A DNA stretch of 64,000 bases. It comes from Afifella sp. IM 167. Its GTDB lineage: Bacteria > Pseudomonadota > Alphaproteobacteria > Rhizobiales > Afifellaceae. A program made the translations under genes and the position numbers. The stretch covers positions 434,001-498,000 of the forward strand of contig NZ_NSLC01000002.1 in the NCBI RefSeq assembly GCF_020144925.1, read 5' to 3'. The notes below the pieces were generated by a model. That model worked only from the letters and a program-made list of their open reading frames with translations. It had not been told where the DNA came from and did not search any database. Shown here in pieces: positions 38,149 through 47,907 of this stretch (positions within the stretch are counted from its first letter, which is position 1; every line of letters begins with the position of its first letter).

Positions 38149-38745
38149 TCATCCACCGCGCAGGCGGTCGAGGTAGCGCGCAACGAGGTCGATCTCAAGG
38201 TTGACGACATCCCCGGCCACGCGCTCGCCCCATGTGGTGACGGTGAGGGTGTGGGGAATGATCATCACGGTGAAGGTGGCCCCCGCGACGGAATTGACCG
38301 TCAGCGAGGTGCCGTCGAGGCCGACCGAACCCTTTTCCGCGATGAAGCGGGAAAGATGATCCGGCACGGCGAAGCGGAATTCGGCCATGTCGCCGTCGGA
38401 GCGGCGCTCCAGGATTTCCGCGATCCCGTCGATATGGCCGGTGACGAGATGGCCGCCGAGCTCGTCGGCGGCGCGCAGCGCCCGTTCCAGATTGACGCGC
38501 GTGCCCGGCTCCCAGCTGCCAATCGTGGTGCGCGCCAGCGTTTCGCTGGAGGCTTCCACCGCGAACCACGGCCTGCCGTTCGCCCCCTTCTCCACCACGG
38601 TCAGGCAGGGTCCGCCGCAGGCGATCGAAGCGCCGATCGAAACGGTCTCCGGATCGTAGGCGGTGGCGAGGCGAAAGCGCTTGCCCGCCGCAAGGTCGTG
38701 GGCGGAAACGACTTCGCCGATATCGGTGATGATGCCGGTGAACAT
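38149..38745 (-). CDS. ribE: Riboflavin synthase, alpha chain
   Basis: 198-residue enzyme with two homologous lumazine-binding halves: [18 protein letters not shown]...SIACGGPCLTVVE at the N-terminus, and TGHIDGIAEILERRSDGDM...LDGTSLTVN in the second half. It dismutates two lumazines to riboflavin. Its ATG overlaps the ribD stop by one base (TGATG). The family name RibC is also used. Confidence 0.96.
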   Translation of the reverse strand: MFTGIITDIGEVVSAHDLAAGKRFRLATAYDPETVSIGASIACGGPCLTVVEKGANGRPWFAVEASSETLARTTIGSWEPGTRVNLERALRAADELGGHLVTGHIDGIAEILERRSDGDMAEFRFAVPDHLSRFIAEKGSVGLDGTSLTVNSVAGATFTVMIIPHTLTVTTWGERVAGDVVNLEIDLVARYLDRLRGG

Positions 38746-39845
38746 CAGGCAGCTCTTTGGTAGCGGGTCAGGATGTCGGGGCCGAAGCGGCGCCTCGCGG
38801 CGCGAAGAAAGGCCTCGCTTGCGGTTATGGACGAAAGCGGCCGCTCCGCAAGGGCCGGGATGCCGCGCGGGCCGAGAACGGCGGCGCTCTTGAAGATCAG
38901 CGCCTCGTCGACGGCGTCCGCATCGAGGAAGGAGGCGGCGGTCCGCGCCCCGCCTTCGACGAGGAGCGAGGTGATTCCCTCGCGCGCGAGCGCGGCGAGA
39001 GCGGAAGGAATGGCGTGCGCGCCGGGCTCGATCTCGATCCAGCGTAGCGCATCGCCGCGCCGCGCCATTTGGGCGGCCAGCGCGCCCGCCGGCGCCTTCG
39101 GCGAGAGGAGCCAGGTCGCAGGGCCCGCGCCGAAGAGCTTCGCCCCGGCCGGCACGTCGCCCGAAGCGCTGAGGACGAGACGCAGCGGCGAACGGTGCTC
39201 CAGCCCGGGCAACCGGCAGGTGAGTTCGGGATCGTCGGCGCGCAGCGTGCCCGCCCCGACGAGAATCGCATCGACGCGCGAGCGCAGGGCATGGACGTGC
39301 CGGCGGGCGATCTCGCCGGTCACGGCGACCTGCCCCCTGCCCGCAATGCCGATCGCGCCGTCGGAAGAGACGGCGAGCTTCAGGGTAACGAAAGGCCTTT
39401 GCCGCGTGATGCGCGAGACGTGACCGCGATGGGCGGCGCGGGCCTCGGCCGTCTCGATCGAGGCCACGGCAAGACCCGCCCCTTCAAGAATCGCAATGCC
39501 GTTACCTGAAACGCGCGGATCGGGATCCGCCAGCGCCACGACGGCGCGGGAAAGACCCGCGGCGACGATCGCCTCGGCGCAGGGCGGCGTCCTGCCATGA
39601 TGGGCGCAGGGCTCGAGCGAGACGTAGATGGTCGCGTCCCGGGCCCACTCGCCGGCCTTTGCAATCGCGATCGTTTCCGCATGCGGCCGGCCGCCGATCG
39701 CCGTGCGCCCGCGCGCCAGCACCCGGCCATCCCTGACGATGATCGCGCCGACGGCGGGATTGGGGTGGGCCTCGCCAAGCGAGAGCCGGCCGAGACGGAT
39801 GGCGGCATCGAGGAAGCGGGAATCGGTTTCCCGGCCGTCAGACAT
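38745..39845 (-). CDS. ribD: Bifunctional diaminohydroxyphosphoribosylaminopyrimidine deaminase / reductase
   Basis: 366 residues. The N-terminal zinc-dependent deaminase shows the HAETIAI His-Ala-Glu motif and the paired cysteines of [20 protein letters not shown]. The C-terminal NADPH-dependent reductase domain has [14 protein letters not shown] and [21 protein letters not shown]. It performs steps 2 and 3 of riboflavin synthesis. It overlaps nrdR by 8 bases and ribE by one. Confidence 0.96.
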   Translation of the reverse strand: MSDGRETDSRFLDAAIRLGRLSLGEAHPNPAVGAIIVRDGRVLARGRTAIGGRPHAETIAIAKAGEWARDATIYVSLEPCAHHGRTPPCAEAIVAAGLSRAVVALADPDPRVSGNGIAILEGAGLAVASIETAEARAAHRGHVSRITRQRPFVTLKLAVSSDGAIGIAGRGQVAVTGEIARRHVHALRSRVDAILVGAGTLRADDPELTCRLPGLEHRSPLRLVLSASGDVPAGAKLFGAGPATWLLSPKAPAGALAAQMARRGDALRWIEIEPGAHAIPSALAALAREGITSLLVEGGARTAASFLDADAVDEALIFKSAAVLGPRGIPALAERPLSSITASEAFLRAARRRFGPDILTRYQRAA

Positions 39846-40353
39846 CGTCCTCTTCGACGAGCGGCGGGCGGGGCGGCGCGCCGAGATCGCGCTCCTCGTG
39901 CACCCGGCCGGAAATCTCCGTCAGAAGCTCCTCGAAGTCCTTCGCCTCGCGGAAATCGCGGTAGACGGAGGCAAAGCGGACATAGGCGACGTCGTCGAGA
40001 CGCCGCAGCCCCTCCATGACGAGAACGCCGATGTCGCTGGAGGGGATCTCCGCCTCGCCGCGCGATTCCATCTGCCGCACGATGCCGGAAACCATGCGCT
40101 CGACGCGGTCCGGATCGACATCGCGCTTGCGCACCGCCACCTGCACGGAGCGCATCAGCTTGTCCCGGTCGAACGGAACCTTGCGGCCCGATTTCTTGAC
40201 GACCGTGAGCTCGCGCAGCTGCACGCGCTCGAAGGTGGTGAAGCGGCCGCCGCAATCGCCGCAGACGCGGCGCCTGCGAATGGCGTTGCCGTCCTCGCTG
40301 GGGCGCGAATCCTTCACCTGCGAATTGTCGGCCCCGCAATAGGGACAGCGCAT
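39838..40353 (-). CDS. nrdR: Ribonucleotide-reductase repressor NrdR
   Basis: 171-residue repressor sensing ATP/dATP. The zinc ribbon uses Cys3, Cys6 ([17 protein letters not shown]), Cys31 and Cys34 ([18 protein letters not shown]). The ATP-cone domain follows ([21 protein letters not shown]). It extends somewhat beyond the usual ~150 residues with an acidic tail ([11 protein letters not shown]). It lies 37 bases behind glyA. The glyA-nrdR-ribD order is standard in Rhizobiales. Confidence 0.95.
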   Translation of the reverse strand: MRCPYCGADNSQVKDSRPSEDGNAIRRRRVCGDCGGRFTTFERVQLRELTVVKKSGRKVPFDRDKLMRSVQVAVRKRDVDPDRVERMVSGIVRQMESRGEAEIPSSDIGVLVMEGLRRLDDVAYVRFASVYRDFREAKDFEELLTEISGRVHEERDLGAPPRPPLVEEDDV

Positions 40354-40390
40354 CGGGCCTCGCTTTCCGTGTCCGTCCGGCCTGTCGGCC

Positions 40391-41695
40391 TTATTCCTGA
40401 TAGATCGGGAAACGTCCCGTCAGCGCCGAAACGCGCTCGCGCACGGCCGTCTCCACGGCGCCGTTCGCCTCCTCGCCGTTCGCCTTCAGCCCGTCCAGGA
40501 CCTCCACGATCATATCGCCGACCTCCTGGAACTCGGCCGTGCCGAAGCCGCGCGAGGTGGCCGCCGGAGAGCCGAGACGGATACCGGAGGTGATCGTCGG
40601 CTTTTCCGGGTCGAACGGCACGCCGTTCTTGTTGCAGGTGATCCAGGCCCGCCCGAGCGCGGCTTCCGTCGCCTTGCCGGTCAGGCCCTTGGGGCGCAGG
40701 TCCACGAGCAGGACATGCGTGTCCGTGCCGCCCGAGACGATGTCGCAGCCGCCGCGCACCAGCGTCTCGGCGAGCACGCGGGCATTATCGACCACGTTCT
40801 TCGCATAGGTCTTGAACTCCGGCTTCAGCGCCTCGCCGAAGGCGACCGCCTTGCCGGCGATGACATGCATCAGCGGCCCGCCCTGGAGCCCCGGAAAGAC
40901 GGCCGAATTGATCTTCTTGGCGATGTCCGCGTCGTTGGTCAGCACGAGGCCGCCGCGCGGCCCGCGCAGCGTCTTGTGGGTCGTGGAGGTGACGACATGG
41001 GCGTGCGGGAACGGGCTCGGATGCTGCCCGCCGGCCACGAGGCCGGCGAAATGCGCCATGTCGACCATAAGATAGGCGCCGACCCGGTCGGCAATCTCAC
41101 GGAACTTCGCGAAATCGATGACGCGGCTGTAGGCCGAACCGCCGGCGATGATGACCTTCGGCTTGTGCGTCTCGGCGAGCTCTTCCAGCTGTTCCTCGTC
41201 GATGCGCCCGTCCTGCTTCCTGACGCCGTACTGAATGGCGTTGAACCACTTGCCGGAAAGATTCGGCTTGGCGCCATGCGTGAGGTGCCCGCCCGCATCG
41301 AGGCTGAGGCCGAGGATGGTGTCGCCCGGAGCGGCAAGCGCCAGAAGCACCGCCTGGTTCGCCTGGCTGCCGGAATTGGGCTGCACATTGGCAAAATCGC
41401 AACCGAAGAGCTCCTTGACGCGCTCGATGGCGAGATTCTCAACCACGTCCACATGCTCGCAGCCGCCATAATAGCGCCGGCCGGGATAGCCCTCCGCGTA
41501 TTTGTTGGTCAGCACCGAGCCCTGCGCCTCAAGGACGGCGCGCGAGACGATGTTTTCCGACGCGATCAGCTCGATCTCGTGCCGCTGGCGGCCGAGTTCG
41601 GCCTTGATGGCATCGGCGATCGCCGGGTCGCTCTCGCGAAGGGAAGCGGAGAAGAAGCGGGACGGCAATGCGGTCACGCGGGCGGCATCTTGCAT
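40391..41695 (-). CDS. glyA: Serine hydroxymethyltransferase
   Basis: 434-residue PLP enzyme interconverting serine and glycine with tetrahydrofolate. Landmarks: [53 protein letters not shown] and the PLP lysine in [18 protein letters not shown] 41695 gives [20 protein letters not shown] longer frame upstream is artefactual. It is the likely first gene of the glyA-nrdR-ribDEH-nusB-thiL-MFS unit. Confidence 0.97.
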   Translation of the reverse strand: MQDAARVTALPSRFFSASLRESDPAIADAIKAELGRQRHEIELIASENIVSRAVLEAQGSVLTNKYAEGYPGRRYYGGCEHVDVVENLAIERVKELFGCDFANVQPNSGSQANQAVLLALAAPGDTILGLSLDAGGHLTHGAKPNLSGKWFNAIQYGVRKQDGRIDEEQLEELAETHKPKVIIAGGSAYSRVIDFAKFREIADRVGAYLMVDMAHFAGLVAGGQHPSPFPHAHVVTSTTHKTLRGPRGGLVLTNDADIAKKINSAVFPGLQGGPLMHVIAGKAVAFGEALKPEFKTYAKNVVDNARVLAETLVRGGCDIVSGGTDTHVLLVDLRPKGLTGKATEAALGRAWITCNKNGVPFDPEKPTITSGIRLGSPAATSRGFGTAEFQEVGDMIVEVLDGLKANGEEANGAVETAVRERVSALTGRFPIYQE

Positions 41696-41795
41696 GGGCG
41701 AGTTTCCGTTGGCTGGCGGCGGCCGGCGGCGCCTCGCACCCCGGTCCGGCTTTGGCCGCGCGATTAACACAGAAGCCGGGGGACGCAAAGCACGA

Positions 41796-41832
41796 CGGCC
41801 GGCCCTCCCGCAAGCAATGGGAGAGCCGGCCG
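41796..41832 (-). terminator. GC-rich stem-loop after the phytase-like gene
   Basis: Inverted repeat CGGCCGGCCCTCCC ... GGGAGAGCCGGCCG (one bulge) in the gap between the esterase-like gene and glyA. There is no clear T-tract on the minus strand, so intrinsic termination is uncertain. Confidence 0.4.
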
Positions 41833-41885
41833 CCGGTATCTGGAACCGCAGCGCGCCCGCGCCGCGGCTTGCTTCCGAAAAAGCC

Positions 41886-44075
41886 TCAATGGGTGAGCGC
41901 GGCCGCGTCGAGGGCGATGAAGAGAGTCTCGCCGTTCGAATCATCGACGCCGTCATTGTCGGTGACGATGTAGCCCCTGCCCTCGCCGTCGAGCGCGAAG
42001 CCCTCGACCTTGTCGACCACGTAGCCATGGGTGGATTTGAGATCGGGCAGAAGATCGCGCACGAGCGTCTTCGTCACCACGGGAGGCGCTTCGCCGGGCG
42101 CGGCCGGCGCGATGCCTTCCAGCGAGACGGCGTAAAGCCGCTTGATCCGCGCCGCATCGCCGATCTGGTTGTCGCGCTCCAGGATGAGGAAGCGATCTGC
42201 GCCTGCGGCGGTGATCTCCGAAAGGCCGACCCATCCCTTTTCCGGCGTGTCGAGCGGGTAGTGGACGACGCCCCATTCCCCGCTCGCCGGCTTGTAGGAG
42301 AGAAGCTTCACCATGCCCTTTTCGTCGTCGCCCCATTCGCGCTGGACGGCGAGCCAGACGGTCTCGGCCTCGCCCTCGCCGGTGACGGCGACGCCTTCGA
42401 GGCCGAAGCGCACCGCCTGCGAAGCGAGCGCGTCCGGAAGCTCGATGTCGGCCTCGACGCTGCCATCGGCGGCGACCCGCAGGAGGCGGTTGGCCTTCTC
42501 CTTGTCGGGATTGCCTTCCGAGGCGAGCCAGAAGCCGCCCTCGGGCCGCACGGCGATGCCTTCAAGGTCGAGCTTTTCGGTCGGCGCGCCGCCCGTCGTC
42601 ACCGTGACGGCCGAGACGATCTTGGCGGGCCTGGCGTTGGCGTCGATCGTGAAGATCCGGCCTTCGCCGTAGAAGCTGTCGGAGACGCCGTAGAGCTTTC
42701 CGGCCTCGGCCGGATCGGCGGCAAGCCCTGAAAGGGCGCCCCAGCCCCTTATGTCGTCGGAGGCCGTCAGCATCGGATAGGAGGCGCTCTCGCCGCCGCG
42801 CTGATAGATCATCACGCTGGCGCGGGCCCCGCCATCCTCGACAAGATCGGCCTCGTTCGCCGTGACGAAGAGGTTGCGGGAGGGAATGGCGAGAAGGCCT
42901 TCCGGCGCGATGCCCGAGGGCAGGACCTGCAGGAATTCCGGATCGCCCCCGGTGTCGCGATAGACGGCGACGAAGGAGGAGCGCTCCGTGCCGACGAAGA
43001 TGAGCCGGTCCTTGCCGAAGGTGCCGACCTCGACGCCCTCCGGCTCCGTGCCCTTCTTTCCCGAGCGCTTTTCCGGGTAATGGCCGATGCGCATGGCGAG
43101 CCGTTCGATCGCATCGCCGGAATCGAAGAGCACGTCCCCGCCCTTCTCGAAGATGGTGAAGCCGCGCGAGCCGCCCTTGTAATCGCCCTCATTGGCGGTG
43201 ACGAAGCGGTCCTCGTCGATCCACTGCACGCCGTCCGGCTCGCGCGCGAGCCCGGCGAGATTCCCGTCCGGGCGGATAAGCCCGTCCTTCTCCGTATCGA
43301 TCCCCTCAAGGTCGACGGTGCCGGCCGAATAGCCGCGCAGCACCTTGCCGCTCGCGATGTCGACGACGGCGATGGCGTTGTTCTCCTGCAGCGTCACGAC
43401 GGCCTCGCCCGCCTCGTTGATGTCGACGAATTCCGGCTCCGCGTCGTCCGGCGCGATCTTCGAGATGCCCGTGAGGTCGATCTCCTGCATGCCGTCGCAA
43501 TCGGCCGCGCCGTCCCGGACCGGGAAGGTGACCAAAAGGCCGGTCGGGGCCTGCGGGATCTCGCCGTCATTAAGCTCCTCGTCGCGCTCATTCTCGATGA
43601 CGACGGCGACCTTCGTGCCATCGGCCGTCATCGCCACCGAATCGGGCTGGCCCGGCAGCGCGCAGGTCGCCTCGATCTTCCCGGAGGCGATATCGACGAC
43701 GGCGAGTTCGCCGGAAGGCTCTGTGTAGCTCCTGGACGTGACGACGGCGACGAGCGCCCTGCCCGCGGCGACCGCGACGGAGGTCGGCTCGCCGGGGAGC
43801 GCCACGAAACCGGCCGGCTTCGGCGCGGCGGGATCGGAGATGTCGATGATGCCGACAGCCTCCTGCTCGGCGTCGGTATAGACGAGCGTCATGCCGTCCT
43901 CGCTCGCCGCGATGATCTCCGCGACGGTCGCCTTCTTCGCGTCGCGGTCGGCCGGGAGGTTGGCGAGCACCGGAAAGGTGGCGATCCGGTTGAACATTTC
44001 GGTGCTCTGGGCTGCCGCCGGCAGGCTGCAGGCCGCGGCGAGCGCGATGACGCTGCTCGAGAGGAAGAGGCGCAT
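41886..44075 (-). CDS. Exported esterase-like phytase-family protein
   Basis: 729-residue secreted protein. The signal peptide spans about 1-23 ([23 protein letters not shown]). The first half is a beta-propeller-like series of repeats ([60 protein letters not shown]). The second half (from about 500) has [20 protein letters not shown] and [20 protein letters not shown], typical of the esterase-like phytase domain. The substrate is unknown; phosphate-ester hydrolysis is inferred. ATG 44075 is chosen for the signal peptide. It is monocistronic. Confidence 0.82.
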   Translation of the reverse strand: MRLFLSSSVIALAAACSLPAAAQSTEMFNRIATFPVLANLPADRDAKKATVAEIIAASEDGMTLVYTDAEQEAVGIIDISDPAAPKPAGFVALPGEPTSVAVAAGRALVAVVTSRSYTEPSGELAVVDIASGKIEATCALPGQPDSVAMTADGTKVAVVIENERDEELNDGEIPQAPTGLLVTFPVRDGAADCDGMQEIDLTGISKIAPDDAEPEFVDINEAGEAVVTLQENNAIAVVDIASGKVLRGYSAGTVDLEGIDTEKDGLIRPDGNLAGLAREPDGVQWIDEDRFVTANEGDYKGGSRGFTIFEKGGDVLFDSGDAIERLAMRIGHYPEKRSGKKGTEPEGVEVGTFGKDRLIFVGTERSSFVAVYRDTGGDPEFLQVLPSGIAPEGLLAIPSRNLFVTANEADLVEDGGARASVMIYQRGGESASYPMLTASDDIRGWGALSGLAADPAEAGKLYGVSDSFYGEGRIFTIDANARPAKIVSAVTVTTGGAPTEKLDLEGIAVRPEGGFWLASEGNPDKEKANRLLRVAADGSVEADIELPDALASQAVRFGLEGVAVTGEGEAETVWLAVQREWGDDEKGMVKLLSYKPASGEWGVVHYPLDTPEKGWVGLSEITAAGADRFLILERDNQIGDAARIKRLYAVSLEGIAPAAPGEAPPVVTKTLVRDLLPDLKSTHGYVVDKVEGFALDGEGRGYIVTDNDGVDDSNGETLFIALDAAALTH

Positions 44076-44230
44076 TCTGTCTCCGCTACGAATTGGGGCT
44101 ACGAATGGGGCCGGGTGCCGGCAAGGGCGGCGTAACCGCAGCGGAACCATTGTGCGAAGGACAGACGACACCGCGATGACATCCGCGGCCGAGGCCACGC
44201 AAGAAGGCGGGATGCAGGAAGGCGGCAGGC

Positions 44231-44270
44231 AAACGAAAGGCCCCGGCGCAATGCACTCGCGCCGGGGCCT
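44231..44270 (-). terminator. Terminator of the L,D-transpeptidase gene
   Basis: Perfect 12-base-pair stem (AGGCCCCGGCGC, 44238-44249, with 44259-44270) around a 9-base loop. It is followed on the minus strand by a T-rich run (TTTCGTTT). It lies 26 bases after the stop. Confidence 0.75.
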
Positions 44271-44296
44271 GAAAGAACGCCTTCCAGCCGTGCCGC

Positions 44297-45553
44297 TTAT
44301 TGCGGCAGAGGCGAGCCGATCAGCTCGGAGGGCTGGTTGAGGGCGACGTCGCCCGTCACCTGGTCGTAATTATAGATGTCGGGACGGAAGTGGACGACGC
44401 CGTCGCCGGTCGTCCAGGCGGTGAAATAGACCGTATAGAGCGCCGGCTTGTCTTCCACCTCGACGTCGAGACGTTCGCCGGAACGAATCACCTGGTCGAC
44501 CCGGGCGCGGTCGTAGCCATTGCCGCGCAGGATCCAGGCGACCACCTCGCGCACATTCATGACGCGCACGCAGCCGGAGGATTCGAAGCGGTAGTCGGAG
44601 CCGAAAAGACCCTTGGACGGGGTGTCGTGCAGGAAGACCTGATAGGGATTGTGGAAGTTGAGGCGCACCGAACCCAGCGAATTGTCATCGCCCGGATCCT
44701 GCTTGAACATGTAGTTCACCGCCTCGTCCGTCTGCCAGTTGACCTGTGTCGGCGGCAGCTCCTCGCCCTGCTGGTTGAAGATGCGGATGTGGTTGCGCGT
44801 CAGGTACTGCGGATCCTTCTGCATCTTCGGGATCAGGTCCTTGCGGATGATCGAGCGCGGGACCGTCCAGTACGGATTGAAGTTGACCTGGTAGATGCGG
44901 CTGGAAAGAAGCGGCGTCTGCCGGTCGACCTTGCCGACGACCGCGGTGTGGCGCGAGATCACCACGCCGTTCTCGACGGCCTCGATCTGCGCGCCCGGCA
45001 CGTTGACCATCAGGTAGCGCTCGGCCGGGCTCTTCATCTGCGCGATGCGCTCGCGATTCGTCTTCAGCTGCCCCAGCCGCACATAGGCCGGCACGTTGAG
45101 CGCCTCGAAAGTGCTCGGGCCGACGACGCCGTCCGCCGGAATGCCGTTGCGCTCCTGGAAGCGCACCACGGCGGCCTGCACGTAGGAATCGAAGGCATCG
45201 TTGGCGCCCGTCACCTGGCGGAGATCCCCCGAGGCGACCAGCCGCTGGCGCAGCGCCACGACATTCGGATGGCGCATGCCGATCTTCAGCACCGGGTCGG
45301 AGGGAACCTGATTCCAGCCGCCCGCATCGACCAGCCCCTGATACCACTCGATCGCCTGATCCATGGCCGACAGCGTATAGGGCGACAGGATCGGCACGTT
45401 CGTGGCCACGGTCGGCGCGGTGCGCGGGCCGTTGTCGAAGGTGTCAGCCCATTCCGACTGGTTGACGGGCATGGAAGTCTGCGCGGCGGCGGCCACGGGA
45501 AAGATCAGCGCTGCGGCGCAGAGAACGGGTCGCAGAAGCGAAAAAGCGCTCAT
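44297..45553 (-). CDS. ldtP: L,D-transpeptidase (YkuD) with peptidoglycan-binding domain
   Basis: 418-residue exported enzyme that forms 3-3 crosslinks or attaches proteins to peptidoglycan. The signal peptide ends near AAAAQ (25). A peptidoglycan-binding helical domain follows (VVALRQRLVASGDLRQVTG; AVVRFQERNGIPADGVVG). The YkuD catalytic domain has FLHDTPSKGLFGSDYRFESS followed by the nucleophile in GCVRVMNVREV. It lies downstream of a MarR-type regulator resembling LdtR, mirroring the ldtR-ldtP pair of Liberibacter; the symbol is given by that analogy. Confidence 0.88.
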   Translation of the reverse strand: MSAFSLLRPVLCAAALIFPVAAAAQTSMPVNQSEWADTFDNGPRTAPTVATNVPILSPYTLSAMDQAIEWYQGLVDAGGWNQVPSDPVLKIGMRHPNVVALRQRLVASGDLRQVTGANDAFDSYVQAAVVRFQERNGIPADGVVGPSTFEALNVPAYVRLGQLKTNRERIAQMKSPAERYLMVNVPGAQIEAVENGVVISRHTAVVGKVDRQTPLLSSRIYQVNFNPYWTVPRSIIRKDLIPKMQKDPQYLTRNHIRIFNQQGEELPPTQVNWQTDEAVNYMFKQDPGDDNSLGSVRLNFHNPYQVFLHDTPSKGLFGSDYRFESSGCVRVMNVREVVAWILRGNGYDRARVDQVIRSGERLDVEVEDKPALYTVYFTAWTTGDGVVHFRPDIYNYDQVTGDVALNQPSELIGSPLPQ

Positions 45554-45892
45554 TTCGGAAAGTGTGCCTCTTGTCGGTCGCTATTCGGGTCGTGCAAGGA
45601 ACGCGAACAAGCCGTATCCCGGTTTACCATGTGAGCCCGCCCGCACCAAATGCGTGGCGGCCCTCAAGCACCCGGAATCGGCGCCCTGCCGTTCATGGGA
45701 CTGGCGGCAAGCCGCAGCTTCCCCTTCCTTTTCATGGCTTTATGGCCAATCCATGGTGGCGGGCCGCCGCGCGCGGCCCCGAAGACGGCAAAAGGCCCGG
45801 TCGGACCGGGCCCTTCGCTCGAAGCCGTCTTCAAAAGACCATCACGAAAGGGAGAGCGGCCTGGAGGCTCCGCCCCCGCAAGAAAACCGCTT
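45554..45892. other. Non-coding gap between ldt and ldtR
   Basis: 339 bases without a convincing gene. It holds the ldtR terminator (45790-45812) and, between about 45554 and 45780, the presumptive ldt promoter and any LdtR operator. No clear operator palindrome was found by eye. Confidence 0.6.
45790..45812 (-). terminator. Terminator of ldtR
   Basis: GGCCCGGT (45794-45801) and ACCGGGCC (45805-45812) form a perfect 8-base-pair stem with a 3-base loop, followed on the minus strand by TTTT (45793-45790). Confidence 0.8.
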
Positions 45893-46408
45893 CTACAGGC
45901 GATAGAGGATCTGGTCGGTCCAGAAGCGCTCCAGCCGGTGCAGCGTCTTGTTGAGCAGCTTGAAGTCGTCCTCCGAGACGCCCCCGACCTTCTCGATGGA
46001 GGAGATGTGGCGGTCGTAGAGCCGGTTGACGATATCGGCGACGTCCTTGCCCTTCTCCGTCAGCGACACCCGCACCGAGCGGCGGTCGACGCGCGAGCGC
46101 TCATGATAGATGTAGCCGGCATCGACCAGCTTCTTCAGGTTGTAGGAAACGTTCGAGCCGAGATAGTAGCCGCGGGTGCGCAATTCGCCCGCCGTCAGCT
46201 CGGCATCGCCGATATTGAACAGAAGCAGCGCCTGGACCGAATTCACGTCCGACCGCCCCATCCGGTCGAACTCGTCCTTGATGACGTCGAGCAGGCGCCG
46301 ATGCAGGCGCTCCACCAGCGTCAGCGCGTCAAGATAGAGGGTCTTAAGATCCTCCGGCTCGGCATCGCCCTGCTCGTAAGCAAGCGCCGTCCTCTCTGCA
46401 AGCAACAT
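45893..46408 (-). CDS. ldtR: MarR-family regulator LdtR
   Basis: 171-residue winged-helix regulator. Helix-turn-helix region: VQALLLFNIGDAELTAGELRTRGYYLGSNVSYNLKKLVDAGYI, with wing ERSRVDRRSVRVSLTEKGK. The GYYLGSNVSYNLKKL recognition segment matches the LdtR branch that controls L,D-transpeptidase and osmotic-stress genes in Liberibacter and Rhizobiales. It is followed by a terminator and then, same strand, the ldt gene it presumably controls. The upstream 133 bases are comparatively A/T-rich, as a promoter would be. Confidence 0.85.
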   Translation of the reverse strand: MLLAERTALAYEQGDAEPEDLKTLYLDALTLVERLHRRLLDVIKDEFDRMGRSDVNSVQALLLFNIGDAELTAGELRTRGYYLGSNVSYNLKKLVDAGYIYHERSRVDRRSVRVSLTEKGKDVADIVNRLYDRHISSIEKVGGVSEDDFKLLNKTLHRLERFWTDQILYRL

Positions 46409-46541
46409 GGTGCCTCTCCGTTGTCAGCTTCCCTGGCGGCTGTTTTCTTTTTGCCACCCTTGCTTGCAGGATAGAGACCCAATTTGAATGGAGCTTTAAG
46501 CGTCAGGATGAATCAAACCTTGATCGCAGAATGGTAAATTT

Positions 46542-47444
46542 TCACATTTGTTTAGGTACTTGGCCCGAGAGGTAGGCGAATATCCCGGAGAAGTCGGTAT
46601 CGCCTCCGCCCTGCGTGCAGAACAGGTTGTAGAGCGCCGCAGCGCCCGAGCCGAGGGGGATCGAGGCGCCGCTCTGATTGGCCGCCGCCTGGGCGAGCTT
46701 GAGGTCCTTCAGCATCATCGCCGCGGAAAAGCCCGGCCTGTAGTCGCGGTTCGCCGGCGAGGTCGGCACCGGCCCCGGAACCGGGCAGTAGGTGGTTAGC
46801 GACCAGCACTGGCCGGAGGATTTGGACGAGACGTCGAAGAGCTTCTGCCGGTCGAGGCCGAGCCGGTCGGCGAGCGCGAAGGCCTCCGAGACACCGATCA
46901 TCGAAATGCCGAGGATCATGTTGTTGCACATCTTGGCGGCCTGGCCGGTGCCGGCATCGCCGCAATGCACGACGGTCTTGCCCATCACCGCAAAAAGCGG
47001 CTCGGCGCTCGCATAGGCGGCCGCCTCGCCGCCCACCATGAAGGTGAGCGTTCCAGCCTCCGCGCCGACCGTGCCGCCGGAGACCGGCGCGTCGAGCATG
47101 GCAAAGCCCGCCTCGCCTGCGGCGGCCGAAACGGCGCGGGCCGTGGCGACGTCGATGGTCGAGCAGTCGATGAGGAGCGCGCCCGCGGCGGCGTTCTCGA
47201 AGATGCCGCCGGCGCCCCGGTAGGCCTCGTCCACATGCGGGCCGGCCGGCAGCATGGTGAAGACGATCTCGGCCGCCTTCACGGCCTCGCCGATGCTGCC
47301 CGCCGCCCTGCCGCCGGCATCGGCGAAGGCGGCGACCGCCTTCTCGCTGATATCGTAGCCGGTCACCTGATGGCCGGCCTTGATGAGGTTGCGGGCCATC
47401 GGCGCGCCCATGTTGCCGAGGCCGAGAAATGCGATTGTGGCCAT
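46542..47444 (-). CDS. mmsB: 3-Hydroxyisobutyrate dehydrogenase
   Basis: 300-residue NAD-dependent beta-hydroxyacid dehydrogenase of valine catabolism. Rossmann motif IAFLGLGNMGAPMARNLIKAG, substrate loop DAPVSGGTVGAEAGTLTFMVGG, catalytic Lys in GTGQAAKMCNNMILGI. It is the last gene of a cluster with 3-hydroxyisobutyryl-CoA hydrolase and an acyl-CoA dehydrogenase, matching consecutive valine-degradation steps. It lies 52 bases after the small membrane protein gene. Confidence 0.94.
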   Translation of the reverse strand: MATIAFLGLGNMGAPMARNLIKAGHQVTGYDISEKAVAAFADAGGRAAGSIGEAVKAAEIVFTMLPAGPHVDEAYRGAGGIFENAAAGALLIDCSTIDVATARAVSAAAGEAGFAMLDAPVSGGTVGAEAGTLTFMVGGEAAAYASAEPLFAVMGKTVVHCGDAGTGQAAKMCNNMILGISMIGVSEAFALADRLGLDRQKLFDVSSKSSGQCWSLTTYCPVPGPVPTSPANRDYRPGFSAAMMLKDLKLAQAAANQSGASIPLGSGAAALYNLFCTQGGGDTDFSGIFAYLSGQVPKQM

Positions 47445-47496
47445 TGTTTCCTCCCGTCTTGTTGTGCTCCCGGCCAGGTCTCGCTTTCCTTTCCCG

Positions 47497-47907
47497 CTAT
47501 TCCTCCCGGCGCCGGCGGCGCCAGTCGGAGAAGAGGAAGACGAGATAGAGGCCGAAGAAGGCCAGATGCACGATCACCCGGTTCTGGTGCGCGCCGTAGA
47601 TGTCGGAAAAGAGCGTGTACATGGAGATTTCGGCGATCGCCGCGACCGCCCAGATCACCGGTCCCCAGACGGCGCCGATCCAAAGGCCGACGCCGGCGAG
47701 AAGGTTGAGGATGCAAAGGACGACGAGCGCCACACGCCAGGCCGGCTCCAGGGCGAGGAAGTGCCCGCCCTGGAAGGAGACGCCCATCAGCTCGCCGGCG
47801 CGCATCAAGCCCGCCGCCAGCAGGATCAGCGCCACGAAGCGCAGATAGTAGCGCGTGCCACGGCCGACAGAGGCGCTCTCGCTGACGAATTCGACGGCGT
47901 CGCTCAT
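47497..47907 (-). CDS. Small four-helix membrane protein (DUF6163-like)
   Basis: 136-residue integral membrane protein with four hydrophobic segments (RFVALILLAAGLMRAGELMG; WRVALVVLCILNLLAGVGLW; VIWAVAAIAEISMYTLF; VIVHLAFFGLYLVFLFSDW) and a basic C-terminus (WRRRRREE). The family name is from memory of similar rhizobial proteins; function unknown. Its start overlaps the upstream hydrolase stop by 4 bases, so it is translated as part of the valine-catabolic cluster. Confidence 0.72.
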   Translation of the reverse strand: MSDAVEFVSESASVGRGTRYYLRFVALILLAAGLMRAGELMGVSFQGGHFLALEPAWRVALVVLCILNLLAGVGLWIGAVWGPVIWAVAAIAEISMYTLFSDIYGAHQNRVIVHLAFFGLYLVFLFSDWRRRRREE

